Shown here in pieces: positions 1 through 6,927 of a DNA stretch of 10,516 bases (positions within the stretch are counted from its first letter, which is position 1; each line of letters starts with the position of its first letter). The translations under genes were made by a program, and so were the position numbers. This DNA comes from an uncultured Verrucomicrobiota bacterium. Lineage in GTDB: Bacteria > Verrucomicrobiota > Kiritimatiellia > RFP12 > UBA1067. Below the pieces are notes generated by a model. It was not told where the DNA came from and did not search any database. It was given only the letters and a program-made list of their open reading frames with translations. The DNA lies in assembly GCA_946615875.1 (NCBI GenBank), contig CAMOIK010000070.1:1-10516 (forward strand), written 5' to 3'.

Positions 1-12
1 AAGGCGAGCGTG

Positions 13-18
13 TATATA
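13..18 (+). promoter_or_regulatory. Possible -10 hexamer upstream of the large kinase-like gene
   Basis: TATATA lies 28 bases before the ATG at 47 and matches the -10 consensus at five of six positions. The matching -35 box would fall outside the window, so only half of a promoter can be seen. It stands out in GC-rich surroundings, but a chance AT-rich hexamer cannot be excluded. Confidence 0.3.
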
Positions 19-32
19 GGGCGAACCAGCCG

Positions 33-39
33 AAAGGAG
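33..39 (+). promoter_or_regulatory. Ribosome binding site of the large kinase-like gene
   Basis: AAAGGAG is a strong Shine-Dalgarno match placed 7 bases before the ATG at 47. It fixes the start of the 1477-residue protein and shows that its N-terminus is complete in this window. Confidence 0.8.
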
Positions 40-46
40 CAAAACA

Positions 47-3000
47 ATGGCAATCCCGGAATTCAGTCTTGCGCAGTTCAACAGGATAGCGTCTGGCGAA
101 TACAACGCCGGCCTGGTGGATTTCGCGACGGATCGCAACGGCAATCTCACGGGCGAACTGACGAAAGTCAACAACCATGTCCACCAGACGAGCAAGAACA
201 ACGTCGAGCTCGCTCCTGAACGCATACTGGAAATCAAGGAGGCGTTCATCAACGCTCTCGTGCGAGGCGGCGTCGCCAAGGACAAGATCAACGAAATCCG
301 CCAGCGCCTCGGCATACCGGCGGAACTGAAGATGACTGCGCAGAAGGACGAAAGGAAGCTCATGCTGCAGAAGCGCTTCAAGCCCCTGACGCGCCAGTTC
401 GTGCGCTCCCTCCTCGACCAATACGCGAATTCCGGACGTGGCTTCACGCATGAAAGCCAGGCGGAGGTTTCGCTCTACGACGCCGAGGCGGCGCAGGCCA
501 CCAAGACGATGGGCCGCTCCAACGTCAAGAAACGCCAGGCCGTCAACACCGCCATTTTCAGGGCGTCGATGAACCGCTATGGCTACGACATGAGCGACGC
601 CATGGCGATCCTCTCCACCAGCAGACCGCTAGGCAAGCTCTCTGCGGCGCTCGAAAGGCGCATCACGGGAGAGAACGTCGAAAACGAGCGCAATGCGGCC
701 AGGACGGCGCTCCGCAATCAGTTTACCGCGCTTTTCGACCGTGCAATCAAGATGCTCGACGGCGCCGAAGAATCCGAGACTTTCATGCTCTGCGGCTTCA
801 AGACGAAACTCATCAAGGGCGCGGACGGCAAGTTGTCCGCCGTCCTGGGCGAAGGCGCGATGCAGACGAAGATCGCGCTGGAGTTCTCGGCCGTCGGCCT
901 CGTCAAGAATCTGATCGCGCGCGCCGTCGTGGACATGCAGACGCTCAACAGCGACAACCTTTCGCTAATGCTCGACAAGGTGTTCACCCGCGACACGGAA
1001 GAGTTGCTGACCGCCGACGACCGCACGTCGCTCACCCGTTCCTTCGCCGCCATGGTCCTCGTGAAGCACCAGCTGCTTGAGAATGCGCGCCCCGGTGCAC
1101 AGCCGCTGGCCGACGATGCGAAAATCGCCTACGACGAGATCATGCAGGGCAACTACAACACGGGAACGCTCGTCGATGTGGCGAACCGCTCCCTCAACGG
1201 CGAAGTGGCCACCAAGCAGGATCTCGACCGCCTCCACGCCGAACTCGCCAGAAACAACGCGGGCCTCGACGAAGAAATGAAGGCGATGCTCACGCGCGTG
1301 GCGGGGATGCCGCTGATCGCGCCGCGCAACGACTACGGTCTGCTGAACGCCGAGCTTCAGGTCGGCGGAGTGCCGCGAAACGGCATCGTGCTCGACGCTG
1401 GACGCATCGCCGATGAAGTCGTCCCGCAGAACCCCGACGTCCCGCCGGCGCCGCTGATCGGTTCGAAGGGCATCGTGGAAGCCGCTTCCGAAGTCAAGAA
1501 CTTCATCGCCGACATCGTCTTCTCCGACGACACGATGGTTTCCGACGTCGTCGTCACGCTTCCGGGCGAAGCCACGCGCAAACTCTTCCAGGACGACAAG
1601 AAGCTCAGCGTCCTGGCGACGATTTTCGCCAGCCCCGAGATCATCGACACCGCCGTGGCGCCGCCGGTCGCCGCCGCCGTCAAGGAAGGCTTCGCGAAAT
1701 TCGCCGAAATCATGGATGACGCCTGGCGGAAGTCGCATGACGGCGAGACGTTCGCGGCGGCGAGGCAGAAGCCTTTCGCCACGTTCGTCACGGAGTTCAA
1801 GGCGTTCCTGCTCGATCCGCAGAAGATGCCGGGCAAGGAGCTGGCGAAGTTCGACGCAATCATGCAGAACGTCGCGAACAAGGGCTGCGCCAGCATACAG
1901 GGCTTTATCAACAAAGTGTTCAACATCGACCCGAACGCGGTGCAGAACGCGCAGGGCGGCATAACCACCGAGCCTTACAAGAACATGTCGCCCGAGCAGA
2001 TCAAGCAGCAGCTCGCCGACAAGTCGCTAAACCAGATCCTCGACGACGCCGCGAAGGATGCATCCTCTCCGGGCCAGGTCGCGCTCTTCAAGCAGGTCTT
2101 GAAGGACTACTTCGTGAACATGGCCAGGGCCTCCGACAAGCGCGCGGCCTTCGCCTCCGCGCTGAGGTACGCCAACATCTTCAACTTCGGCTCGAAAAAA
2201 GGCGAAGCCCTCGAAAGCGCCAAGAAAGTGGCGATCGCTAAATTCACCGGCGCGATCCTCAAAGGCACGAGTCCGCTCCTCCAGAAAATGATGCAGGGAC
2301 TGCCGCGGACCGTCCTCGGCGACTACGCCGACGCCCTCGACGACATGAAGTCTCGCCTCGCCCCCATCCCGCGCAAGATAGTCCAGGCGCATCTCCAGAA
2401 GATGATCGACGATTCCAACGGCAAGATCAAGTCCATCATGCTGAAAGAGTCGCTCGGCGCGGCGTCGGTCGGAGAGGCCTTCCTCTGCGACTTCGTTTAC
2501 GCCGACGATACTGGCAAGGAGAAGACCGAACGCCTCGTCGTCAAGATCATGCGCCACGATGCCGAAGAGCGCGTAAAGCGCGAGGCGGAGGTCATAACCG
2601 CGGCGGCCGCAAAGATCGGCCCCGGCATGCTCAAGACCTGGAAGGGACAGCTCGACCAGTACCTTAAAGAGTTCGACTTCCGCAGAGAAGGCGAGAACAT
2701 CAACACCGGCCTGGAGCTCTACAACGTCAAGGGGAACCGGCAGCACCCGTACTATGGAGTCGCGCCGAAAGTCTCGTCGATCAAGCTCTCTCCGCTCGTG
2801 GCGCCCTCCAAGAACGCGCTCGTCTGCACGCTCGCAAACGGCGAGACCACCGACAAGTTCTTCACGAAGAAGCGCACCTACATACAAGAGTCCCTCAACC
2901 CCGTCTTCGAGCGCGATCCAGAGACCGGCAAGTTGAAGTGGACCGAGGATGGGAAGCCGATCTTCAAGAAGACCGTCACCGCCAACGCCCTGCACGAAGC

Positions 3001-4480
3001 ACGCACGCTGTGCGGCGGCCTGTACGCCCCGATTCAGGCCGCGCAGGACAAGATACAGCAAGCCGCCAGCCTGTGGTTCTCCGAGGCAATCCTCGGATCC
3101 GGCAAGTTCCATGGCGACGCCCACGCAGGCAACCTGATGGTCTCCGATACGGGCGGCGGCATCACCTTCATCGACTTCGGCAACGTCTATCAGCTCAAGA
3201 CGCACTACGAACTCGGCGAAGACGGCCAGCCGATAATGGAGACTGTCACCGAGCCGAACGACGACGGCGAACTTGTCGAAGTGCAGCGCCCTAAGGTGCT
3301 CATGGACGAGCGCGTGGAGCTCCTGCGCCTCATCCTCGGCGCCACTCTCCGCGACAAGGCTTTCTTCCTCGCTGGTTTCGAAAAGCTCCTTTCGCCGGAA
3401 GGCAAGGATGCGCTCGCCGTCAACCGCGCCAAGGCCGAAGCCATCCTCGACGCCATTCTTTCAAAGGGGCAGTTCTCGTTCGACGTATGCTACCGCCTCC
3501 AGGGCGCAATCTCGGAGCTCCAGAAGCTCGGACTCGAAATGCCGCCGCAGATCACCTGCTTCGTCCAGTCCATGACGCGCTTCCAGAACACCATGGCCGA
3601 GATGAACACCATCCTCAACCAGACGCTCCAAGTCATCGACGCGCTCAAGGCCGGGCCGGGATACGACGAGAAACCGGAACCAGTCGATCCTCTCGATCTC
3701 TTCGGGCAGACGCTCGCGTTGCAAAAATCGCCGGAAGGCTACAACATCGTCGATGTCGAGAACCCCGAATACGATCCCGAGAACAATCCAGGAGCAGACG
3801 AGCCGGAATTCTTCAGGCTCCCCGCATACGTCGCGAAGATACACGAGTTCGGTTCCCACGACGAAGACGCCATCTCCAAGCCTGACAACGACTACTACAA
3901 GGCGTTGGACGCCGCGGTCTCGCAAGCTAAAGACCCGAAGGCCGAAGTCAAGCGTATATGCAAACTCGCGATAAAGGATTACGACCCCGTCAACGGCGCG
4001 TTGCAAATCAAAACCTTCACGGATGTCGCCAACGCATTCGCGAGACGCTGGGACGCGGCGACAAACGACGACGAAAGGAACGTGGCGAAAACTTCGTTTC
4101 TCAGGTCCTACACGTCGGCGCTGCAGAATACATTCGGCGGCCAGTACGGCGCCGCCAAGGCTTTCTACATGGCCAAATACAAAGCCCCGACCGGCTTCGC
4201 AAAGGTCGTCATGGGGGCCATCTTCAACGGCGCGGACGCCGCGCAGAAGCTCATGGAGAAGAACTTCTCCAAGATGGACAAGCTCAAAATCGCCGCGGAC
4301 GCGACGAGCATTGCGACAAACGAGCTCAACGTATCCAAAGGCGAACTTGCGGCCGCAGGCGTCAAGAAGATGTTCGGCGGCAGCGGTCCGGGCCCCGACG
4401 ACATTGTGTTCAGCGCCATTGTCGATGACATCGACAACACCGGGTCCGACAAGTCCTACCAGATAGACATCGGCATATGA
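47..4480 (+). CDS. Large protein with ABC1/UbiB-type kinase core; candidate type III secreted effector
   Basis: This is a 1477-aa protein with no visible signal peptide or transmembrane segment. Residues about 730-1050 carry the signature of the ABC1/COQ8/UbiB atypical kinases: an alanine-rich loop LGAASVGEAF (803-812), ATP-anchoring lysine K833 (LVVK), the ExD motif E875-x-D877 with E881 and N884, catalytic loop HGDAHAGN (D1024, N1029), and DFG at 1043-1045. The K-to-ExD and D-to-DFG spacings (42 and 19 residues) are close to those of human COQ8A as I recall them. The diagnostic KxGQ motif is degenerate (KFTGA, 732-736). Extra segments lie between ExD and the catalytic loop and after DFG. 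Ordinary UbiB proteins are about 550 aa, often with C-terminal membrane helices that are absent here. The flanks (1-730 and 1050-1477) are mostly helical-looking and unrecognised. The N-terminus contains a module that seems to recur at 365-420. A CesT-type secretion chaperone is encoded just downstream, which suggests that this is its cargo. Kinase core: fairly sure. Effector role: inference. Confidence 0.75.
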   Translation: MAIPEFSLAQFNRIASGEYNAGLVDFATDRNGNLTGELTKVNNHVHQTSKNNVELAPERILEIKEAFINALVRGGVAKDKINEIRQRLGIPAELKMTAQKDERKLMLQKRFKPLTRQFVRSLLDQYANSGRGFTHESQAEVSLYDAEAAQATKTMGRSNVKKRQAVNTAIFRASMNRYGYDMSDAMAILSTSRPLGKLSAALERRITGENVENERNAARTALRNQFTALFDRAIKMLDGAEESETFMLCGFKTKLIKGADGKLSAVLGEGAMQTKIALEFSAVGLVKNLIARAVVDMQTLNSDNLSLMLDKVFTRDTEELLTADDRTSLTRSFAAMVLVKHQLLENARPGAQPLADDAKIAYDEIMQGNYNTGTLVDVANRSLNGEVATKQDLDRLHAELARNNAGLDEEMKAMLTRVAGMPLIAPRNDYGLLNAELQVGGVPRNGIVLDAGRIADEVVPQNPDVPPAPLIGSKGIVEAASEVKNFIADIVFSDDTMVSDVVVTLPGEATRKLFQDDKKLSVLATIFASPEIIDTAVAPPVAAAVKEGFAKFAEIMDDAWRKSHDGETFAAARQKPFATFVTEFKAFLLDPQKMPGKELAKFDAIMQNVANKGCASIQGFINKVFNIDPNAVQNAQGGITTEPYKNMSPEQIKQQLADKSLNQILDDAAKDASSPGQVALFKQVLKDYFVNMARASDKRAAFASALRYANIFNFGSKKGEALESAKKVAIAKFTGAILKGTSPLLQKMMQGLPRTVLGDYADALDDMKSRLAPIPRKIVQAHLQKMIDDSNGKIKSIMLKESLGAASVGEAFLCDFVYADDTGKEKTERLVVKIMRHDAEERVKREAEVITAAAAKIGPGMLKTWKGQLDQYLKEFDFRREGENINTGLELYNVKGNRQHPYYGVAPKVSSIKLSPLVAPSKNALVCTLANGETTDKFFTKKRTYIQESLNPVFERDPETGKLKWTEDGKPIFKKTVTANALHEARTLCGGLYAPIQAAQDKIQQAASLWFSEAILGSGKFHGDAHAGNLMVSDTGGGITFIDFGNVYQLKTHYELGEDGQPIMETVTEPNDDGELVEVQRPKVLMDERVELLRLILGATLRDKAFFLAGFEKLLSPEGKDALAVNRAKAEAILDAILSKGQFSFDVCYRLQGAISELQKLGLEMPPQITCFVQSMTRFQNTMAEMNTILNQTLQVIDALKAGPGYDEKPEPVDPLDLFGQTLALQKSPEGYNIVDVENPEYDPENNPGADEPEFFRLPAYVAKIHEFGSHDEDAISKPDNDYYKALDAAVSQAKDPKAEVKRICKLAIKDYDPVNGALQIKTFTDVANAFARRWDAATNDDERNVAKTSFLRSYTSALQNTFGGQYGAAKAFYMAKYKAPTGFAKVVMGAIFNGADAAQKLMEKNFSKMDKLKIAADATSIATNELNVSKGELAAAGVKKMFGGSGPGPDDIVFSAIVDDIDNTGSDKSYQIDIGI

Positions 4481-4485
4481 CGGCG

Positions 4486-4529
4486 AAGCGCGGAGTTGCG
4501 GGGCTCGCGGCTCTGCAACTCCGCCGCTT
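4486..4529 (+). other. Long GC-rich hairpin between kinase-like gene and chaperone gene
   Basis: The arms GCGGAGTTGC (4490-4499) and GCAACTCCGC (4515-4524) are perfect inverted repeats. Four more pairs (AAGC 4486-4489 with GCTT 4526-4529) extend the stem past a single bulged C at 4525. The result is a 14-bp stem with a 15-base loop. It begins six bases after the upstream stop and ends nine bases before the chaperone Shine-Dalgarno. No T-run follows, so it is not a standard intrinsic terminator. It may stabilise or separate the two messages, or tune chaperone expression. That role is inference. Confidence 0.7.
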
Positions 4530-4537
4530 GACTTGAA

Positions 4538-4542
4538 GGGAG
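4538..4542 (+). promoter_or_regulatory. Ribosome binding site of the chaperone gene
   Basis: GGGAG, preceded by AA, sits three bases before the ATG at 4546. It is a good, slightly close Shine-Dalgarno site and supports the chosen start of the CesT-like protein. Confidence 0.65.
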
Positions 4543-4545
4543 CAA

Positions 4546-5007
4546 ATGAATTTCGATAGACTGGTTGAAGACCTGGGCCGAGAACTGGGTATCGAGCTGG
4601 AGTGCCTGAACGGCGCCTGCGGCATCGACATGGACGGCGCCACCATCATCCTGCAGCAGGCCGGCGGGGCGAGGGGAGACATTCTTATAATGCGCGCAGA
4701 CCTCGGAGAACTGCCGCAGCAGAGGAAGGCCGTGCTGATGCAGACGCTGCTGGAGGCGAACCACCTCTTTCGCGGGACGGGCGGCGCCACCATCGCCATC
4801 GACCCGGACAGCGGCCGCCTCAACATGATGCGCTACGATTGGCTGGACCGCCTTGACGGTCGTTCTGCTTTCGAGGCGCTGGAGAAGTTCGCCGCGACTA
4901 TTTCCGCATGGCAGCGCACGATAGCAGACTTTTCGGAGGCCTCGGCGCCTGCGCCGGACGAGCAAGGCGATGCGTTCGCGCTTGGCGGGAACTACATGTC
5001 GGTCTGA
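4546..5007 (+). CDS. CesT/SycE-family type III secretion chaperone
   Basis: A 153-aa acidic protein (about 24 Asp/Glu against 13 Lys/Arg). Class I type III chaperones are small (about 130-160 aa), acidic, dimeric cytosolic proteins that bind the N-terminal region of an effector and deliver it to the secretion ATPase. The family layout is visible: an N-terminal amphipathic helix ending LGRELGIEL (10-18), strands around GIDMDGATIIL (26-36) and DILIMRADLGELP (45-57), a central helix QTLLEANHLFRGTGGATIAID (from about 66 to 86) with the typical LLxAN...GTGGATxxxD pattern, a strand RLNMMRYD (91-98), and a C-terminal helix with FEALEKFAATISAWQ (109-123). The tail after about residue 130 is variable. 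It follows the large kinase-like gene by 65 bp, which is the usual chaperone-beside-cargo arrangement. No other secretion genes are present, so the partner is inferred from adjacency. The fold assignment is from pattern recognition, not a profile search. Confidence 0.8.
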   Translation: MNFDRLVEDLGRELGIELECLNGACGIDMDGATIILQQAGGARGDILIMRADLGELPQQRKAVLMQTLLEANHLFRGTGGATIAIDPDSGRLNMMRYDWLDRLDGRSAFEALEKFAATISAWQRTIADFSEASAPAPDEQGDAFALGGNYMSV

Positions 5008-5124
5008 AGCGGACAAGGAAAGCCGAGAGAGGGGCGTCCGCAACATCTGCCGATGCCGCAACGGTCGATGCGCCTGCGCGCGCCGGCCATTTCTTTACAT
5101 GGTCGCCACAACAGGCGCAAAATA

Positions 5125-5133
5125 TGGTATAAT
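5125..5133 (+). promoter_or_regulatory. Extended -10 promoter of iorA
   Basis: TGGTATAAT is a perfect TGn extended -10 element with consensus TATAAT at 5128-5133. Transcription should start near 5140, leaving a leader of roughly 20 bases before the iorA ATG. The -35 region at normal spacing (around 5105-5110) matches poorly, as is common for extended -10 promoters. A TTTACA at 5094-5099 is too far away (28-base spacer) to be its partner. The site marks a break between the effector-chaperone pair and the iorA transcription unit. The 155-bp gap between those genes holds nothing else convincing. Confidence 0.75.
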
Positions 5134-5162
5134 AGTGGGACCAAACGGATAAGAAAGGAAAG

Positions 5163-6926
5163 ATGAAGAAGCTTCTTAGCGCGAATGAGGCCGTCGCCCA
5201 CGCGGCGGCGCAGGCTGGATGCATGGTGGCGAGCGCGTATCCCGGAACTCCATCGACGGAGATACTTGAGAACATTGCGAAGTTCAAGGACACCGTGAAG
5301 TGCGAGTGGGCCGTGAACGAGAAAGTGGCGATGGAGACTGCGATCGGCGCCTCCATGGCGGGTGCGAGATCTCTCACCGCCATGAAGCACGTGGGGCTGA
5401 ACGTGGCGATGGATCCATTGATGACCTTCACCTACGTCGGCGCCACGGGCGGAATGGTGATCGTCTCGGCGGACGATCCGGGAATGCACTCGTCGCAGAA
5501 CGAGCAGGACAACCGCAACCTGGCCAAGTTCGCCCGAGCACCCTTGTTCGAGCCGTCCGACAGCCAGGAGGCCTATGACTTCACGCTCGCCGCGTTCGAA
5601 GCCTCCGAGAAGTTTCGCGTGCCGGCGATAATCCGACTGACCACGCGAACCAGCCATTCGTCCACGCTCGTGGACCTGGGCGATTTTGCGCCGAAACCGC
5701 GCGAGCTCATCCCCTACAAGCGCGACATCTCTCGCCACATCCCCGTACCGATGTTCGCTCGCGGACATAGGCTGAACGCGCAGAAGCGCACGGCGGAGAT
5801 GGAGGCGGCGTCGTGCGCGTCGCCGCTGAACCGCATCGAGAAGGGGCGAGCGGACTTCGGCATCGTGACGAGCGCAGTTGCCTATCAATATGTCAAAGAG
5901 ATATTCCCGGAGTTCTCCATATTGAAGCTTGGCTGGACGAATCCCCTCCCGAAGGGGCTGGTGCGCGAGTTCGCCAAGTCCGTGGAGAAGCTGGTCGTCG
6001 TCGAGGAGCTTGACCCGTTCCTGGAGGATCAGATACGCGCGATGGGCATTGCCGTGGTCGATCACTCCACGGAACTGAACATGCTCGAACTCAACGCCGA
6101 CCGCGTCCAAAATCTCCGCCACGAACTAGTAGGCGACGTGCCGGAGGCGAAGAGGCAGACGCCGGCCTCCGACCTGCCGACGCGTCCGCCGGTGCTTTGC
6201 GCCGGGTGCGGACACCGCGGCGTGTTCTACGTGCTGCACAAGCTCGGAGCCACGGTGACCGGCGACATCGGCTGCTACACCCTCGGAGCGTTCCCGCCCT
6301 TGAACGCCATGGACTCCACCATCTGCATGGGCGCCTCCATCGGCAACGCGGCGGGAATGCGCAAGGCGGGGTTGAAAGGACGCATCTGCGCCGTGCTGGG
6401 AGATTCGACATTCTTCCACTCCGGCATGACGGGCATACTTTCTGCGCTCTACAACGGCACTCCCGTCACTACCGTGGTCCTCGACAACCGCATCACCGCC
6501 ATGACCGGACACCAGGACAATCCCGGCACGGGCAAGACGCTCGCCGGCGACGCTGCGCCGGTCACGGAGATCGGCGACATTGCCAAGGCGATGGGCTACA
6601 AGAAGGTCGTGAAAGTCTCGGCGGACGACCTCGGCGGACTCGAACGCGTCTTGACCGACGCCATGGACGGAGACGAGGGCGCGCTGATCATCGCCTATGC
6701 GCCTTGCCGCATCGCGGCGAAGCTGACGAAGGCAGGACTTTGCGAGGTCGATGCGGAGAAGTGCAAAGCGTGCGGAGCCTGTTTCAAGATGGGCTGCCCG
6801 GCGATGACGCGCGGCAGGGAGATTCGCCCTGGCGCATTCCAAATGGTCATCGACTCGACACAGTGCGCAGGATGCATACAGTGTGGACAGGTCTGCAAGT
6901 TCGGTGCGATCAGGCGCGTCAGGTAG
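5163..6926 (+). CDS. iorA: Indolepyruvate:ferredoxin oxidoreductase, alpha subunit
   Basis: A 587-aa thiamine-diphosphate enzyme subunit that oxidatively decarboxylates aryl pyruvates (from Trp, Phe and Tyr transamination) to aryl-acetyl-CoA and reduces ferredoxin in the cytoplasm of anaerobes. The N-terminal Pyr-type domain begins at the start (SANEAVAHAAAQAG, then AYPGTPSTE at 25-33) and holds the conserved NEKVAMETAIGAS (52-64). The C-terminal TPP domain has CAGCGHRG (346-353), GDIGCYTLG (367-375) and the cofactor motif from GDS (413-415) to DN (441-442), followed by TGHQDNPGTG. Two 4Fe-4S clusters close the protein: C534/C537/C540/C545 (with CP) and C568/C571/C574/C578. Length and order fit the family. 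The start is fixed by AGAAAGGAAAG directly upstream and by the extended -10 promoter. The beta subunit gene iorB, usually adjacent, is absent on both sides. The next gene is an rRNA methyltransferase. Confidence 0.93.
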   Translation: MKKLLSANEAVAHAAAQAGCMVASAYPGTPSTEILENIAKFKDTVKCEWAVNEKVAMETAIGASMAGARSLTAMKHVGLNVAMDPLMTFTYVGATGGMVIVSADDPGMHSSQNEQDNRNLAKFARAPLFEPSDSQEAYDFTLAAFEASEKFRVPAIIRLTTRTSHSSTLVDLGDFAPKPRELIPYKRDISRHIPVPMFARGHRLNAQKRTAEMEAASCASPLNRIEKGRADFGIVTSAVAYQYVKEIFPEFSILKLGWTNPLPKGLVREFAKSVEKLVVVEELDPFLEDQIRAMGIAVVDHSTELNMLELNADRVQNLRHELVGDVPEAKRQTPASDLPTRPPVLCAGCGHRGVFYVLHKLGATVTGDIGCYTLGAFPPLNAMDSTICMGASIGNAAGMRKAGLKGRICAVLGDSTFFHSGMTGILSALYNGTPVTTVVLDNRITAMTGHQDNPGTGKTLAGDAAPVTEIGDIAKAMGYKKVVKVSADDLGGLERVLTDAMDGDEGALIIAYAPCRIAAKLTKAGLCEVDAEKCKACGACFKMGCPAMTRGREIRPGAFQMVIDSTQCAGCIQCGQVCKFGAIRRVR

Positions 6927-6927
6927 G

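Noticed and set aside
2027..3205. Long antisense open frame of 392 codons within the kinase-like gene; similar ones at 965-1738, 4992-6122, 6943-8058 and 8248-9609
   Set aside because: They lie opposite genes with clear protein motifs in GC-rich DNA, where antisense frames stay open by codon bias. Their translations are low-complexity, rich in Arg/Val/Leu/Asp, with no recognisable domain.
4486..4529. Intrinsic transcription terminator
   Set aside because: The stem is strong but is followed by GACTTGAAGGG and not a T-run, and a ribosome binding site follows at once.
5009..5041. Hairpin GCGGAC / GTCCGC after the chaperone gene as a terminator
   Set aside because: Only six pairs around a 21-base loop, with no T-run. 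It could easily be chance at this GC content.
5094..5099. TTTACA as the -35 box of the iorA promoter
   Set aside because: The spacer to TATAAT would be 28 bases, far beyond the usual 16-18. The TGn extension explains the promoter without it.
6883..6927. Upstream ATG at 6883 as the start of the rRNA methyltransferase
   Set aside because: The extra 15 residues have no family similarity and would overlap iorA by 44 bases within its second Fe-S motif. The ATG at 6928 matches the family N-terminus.
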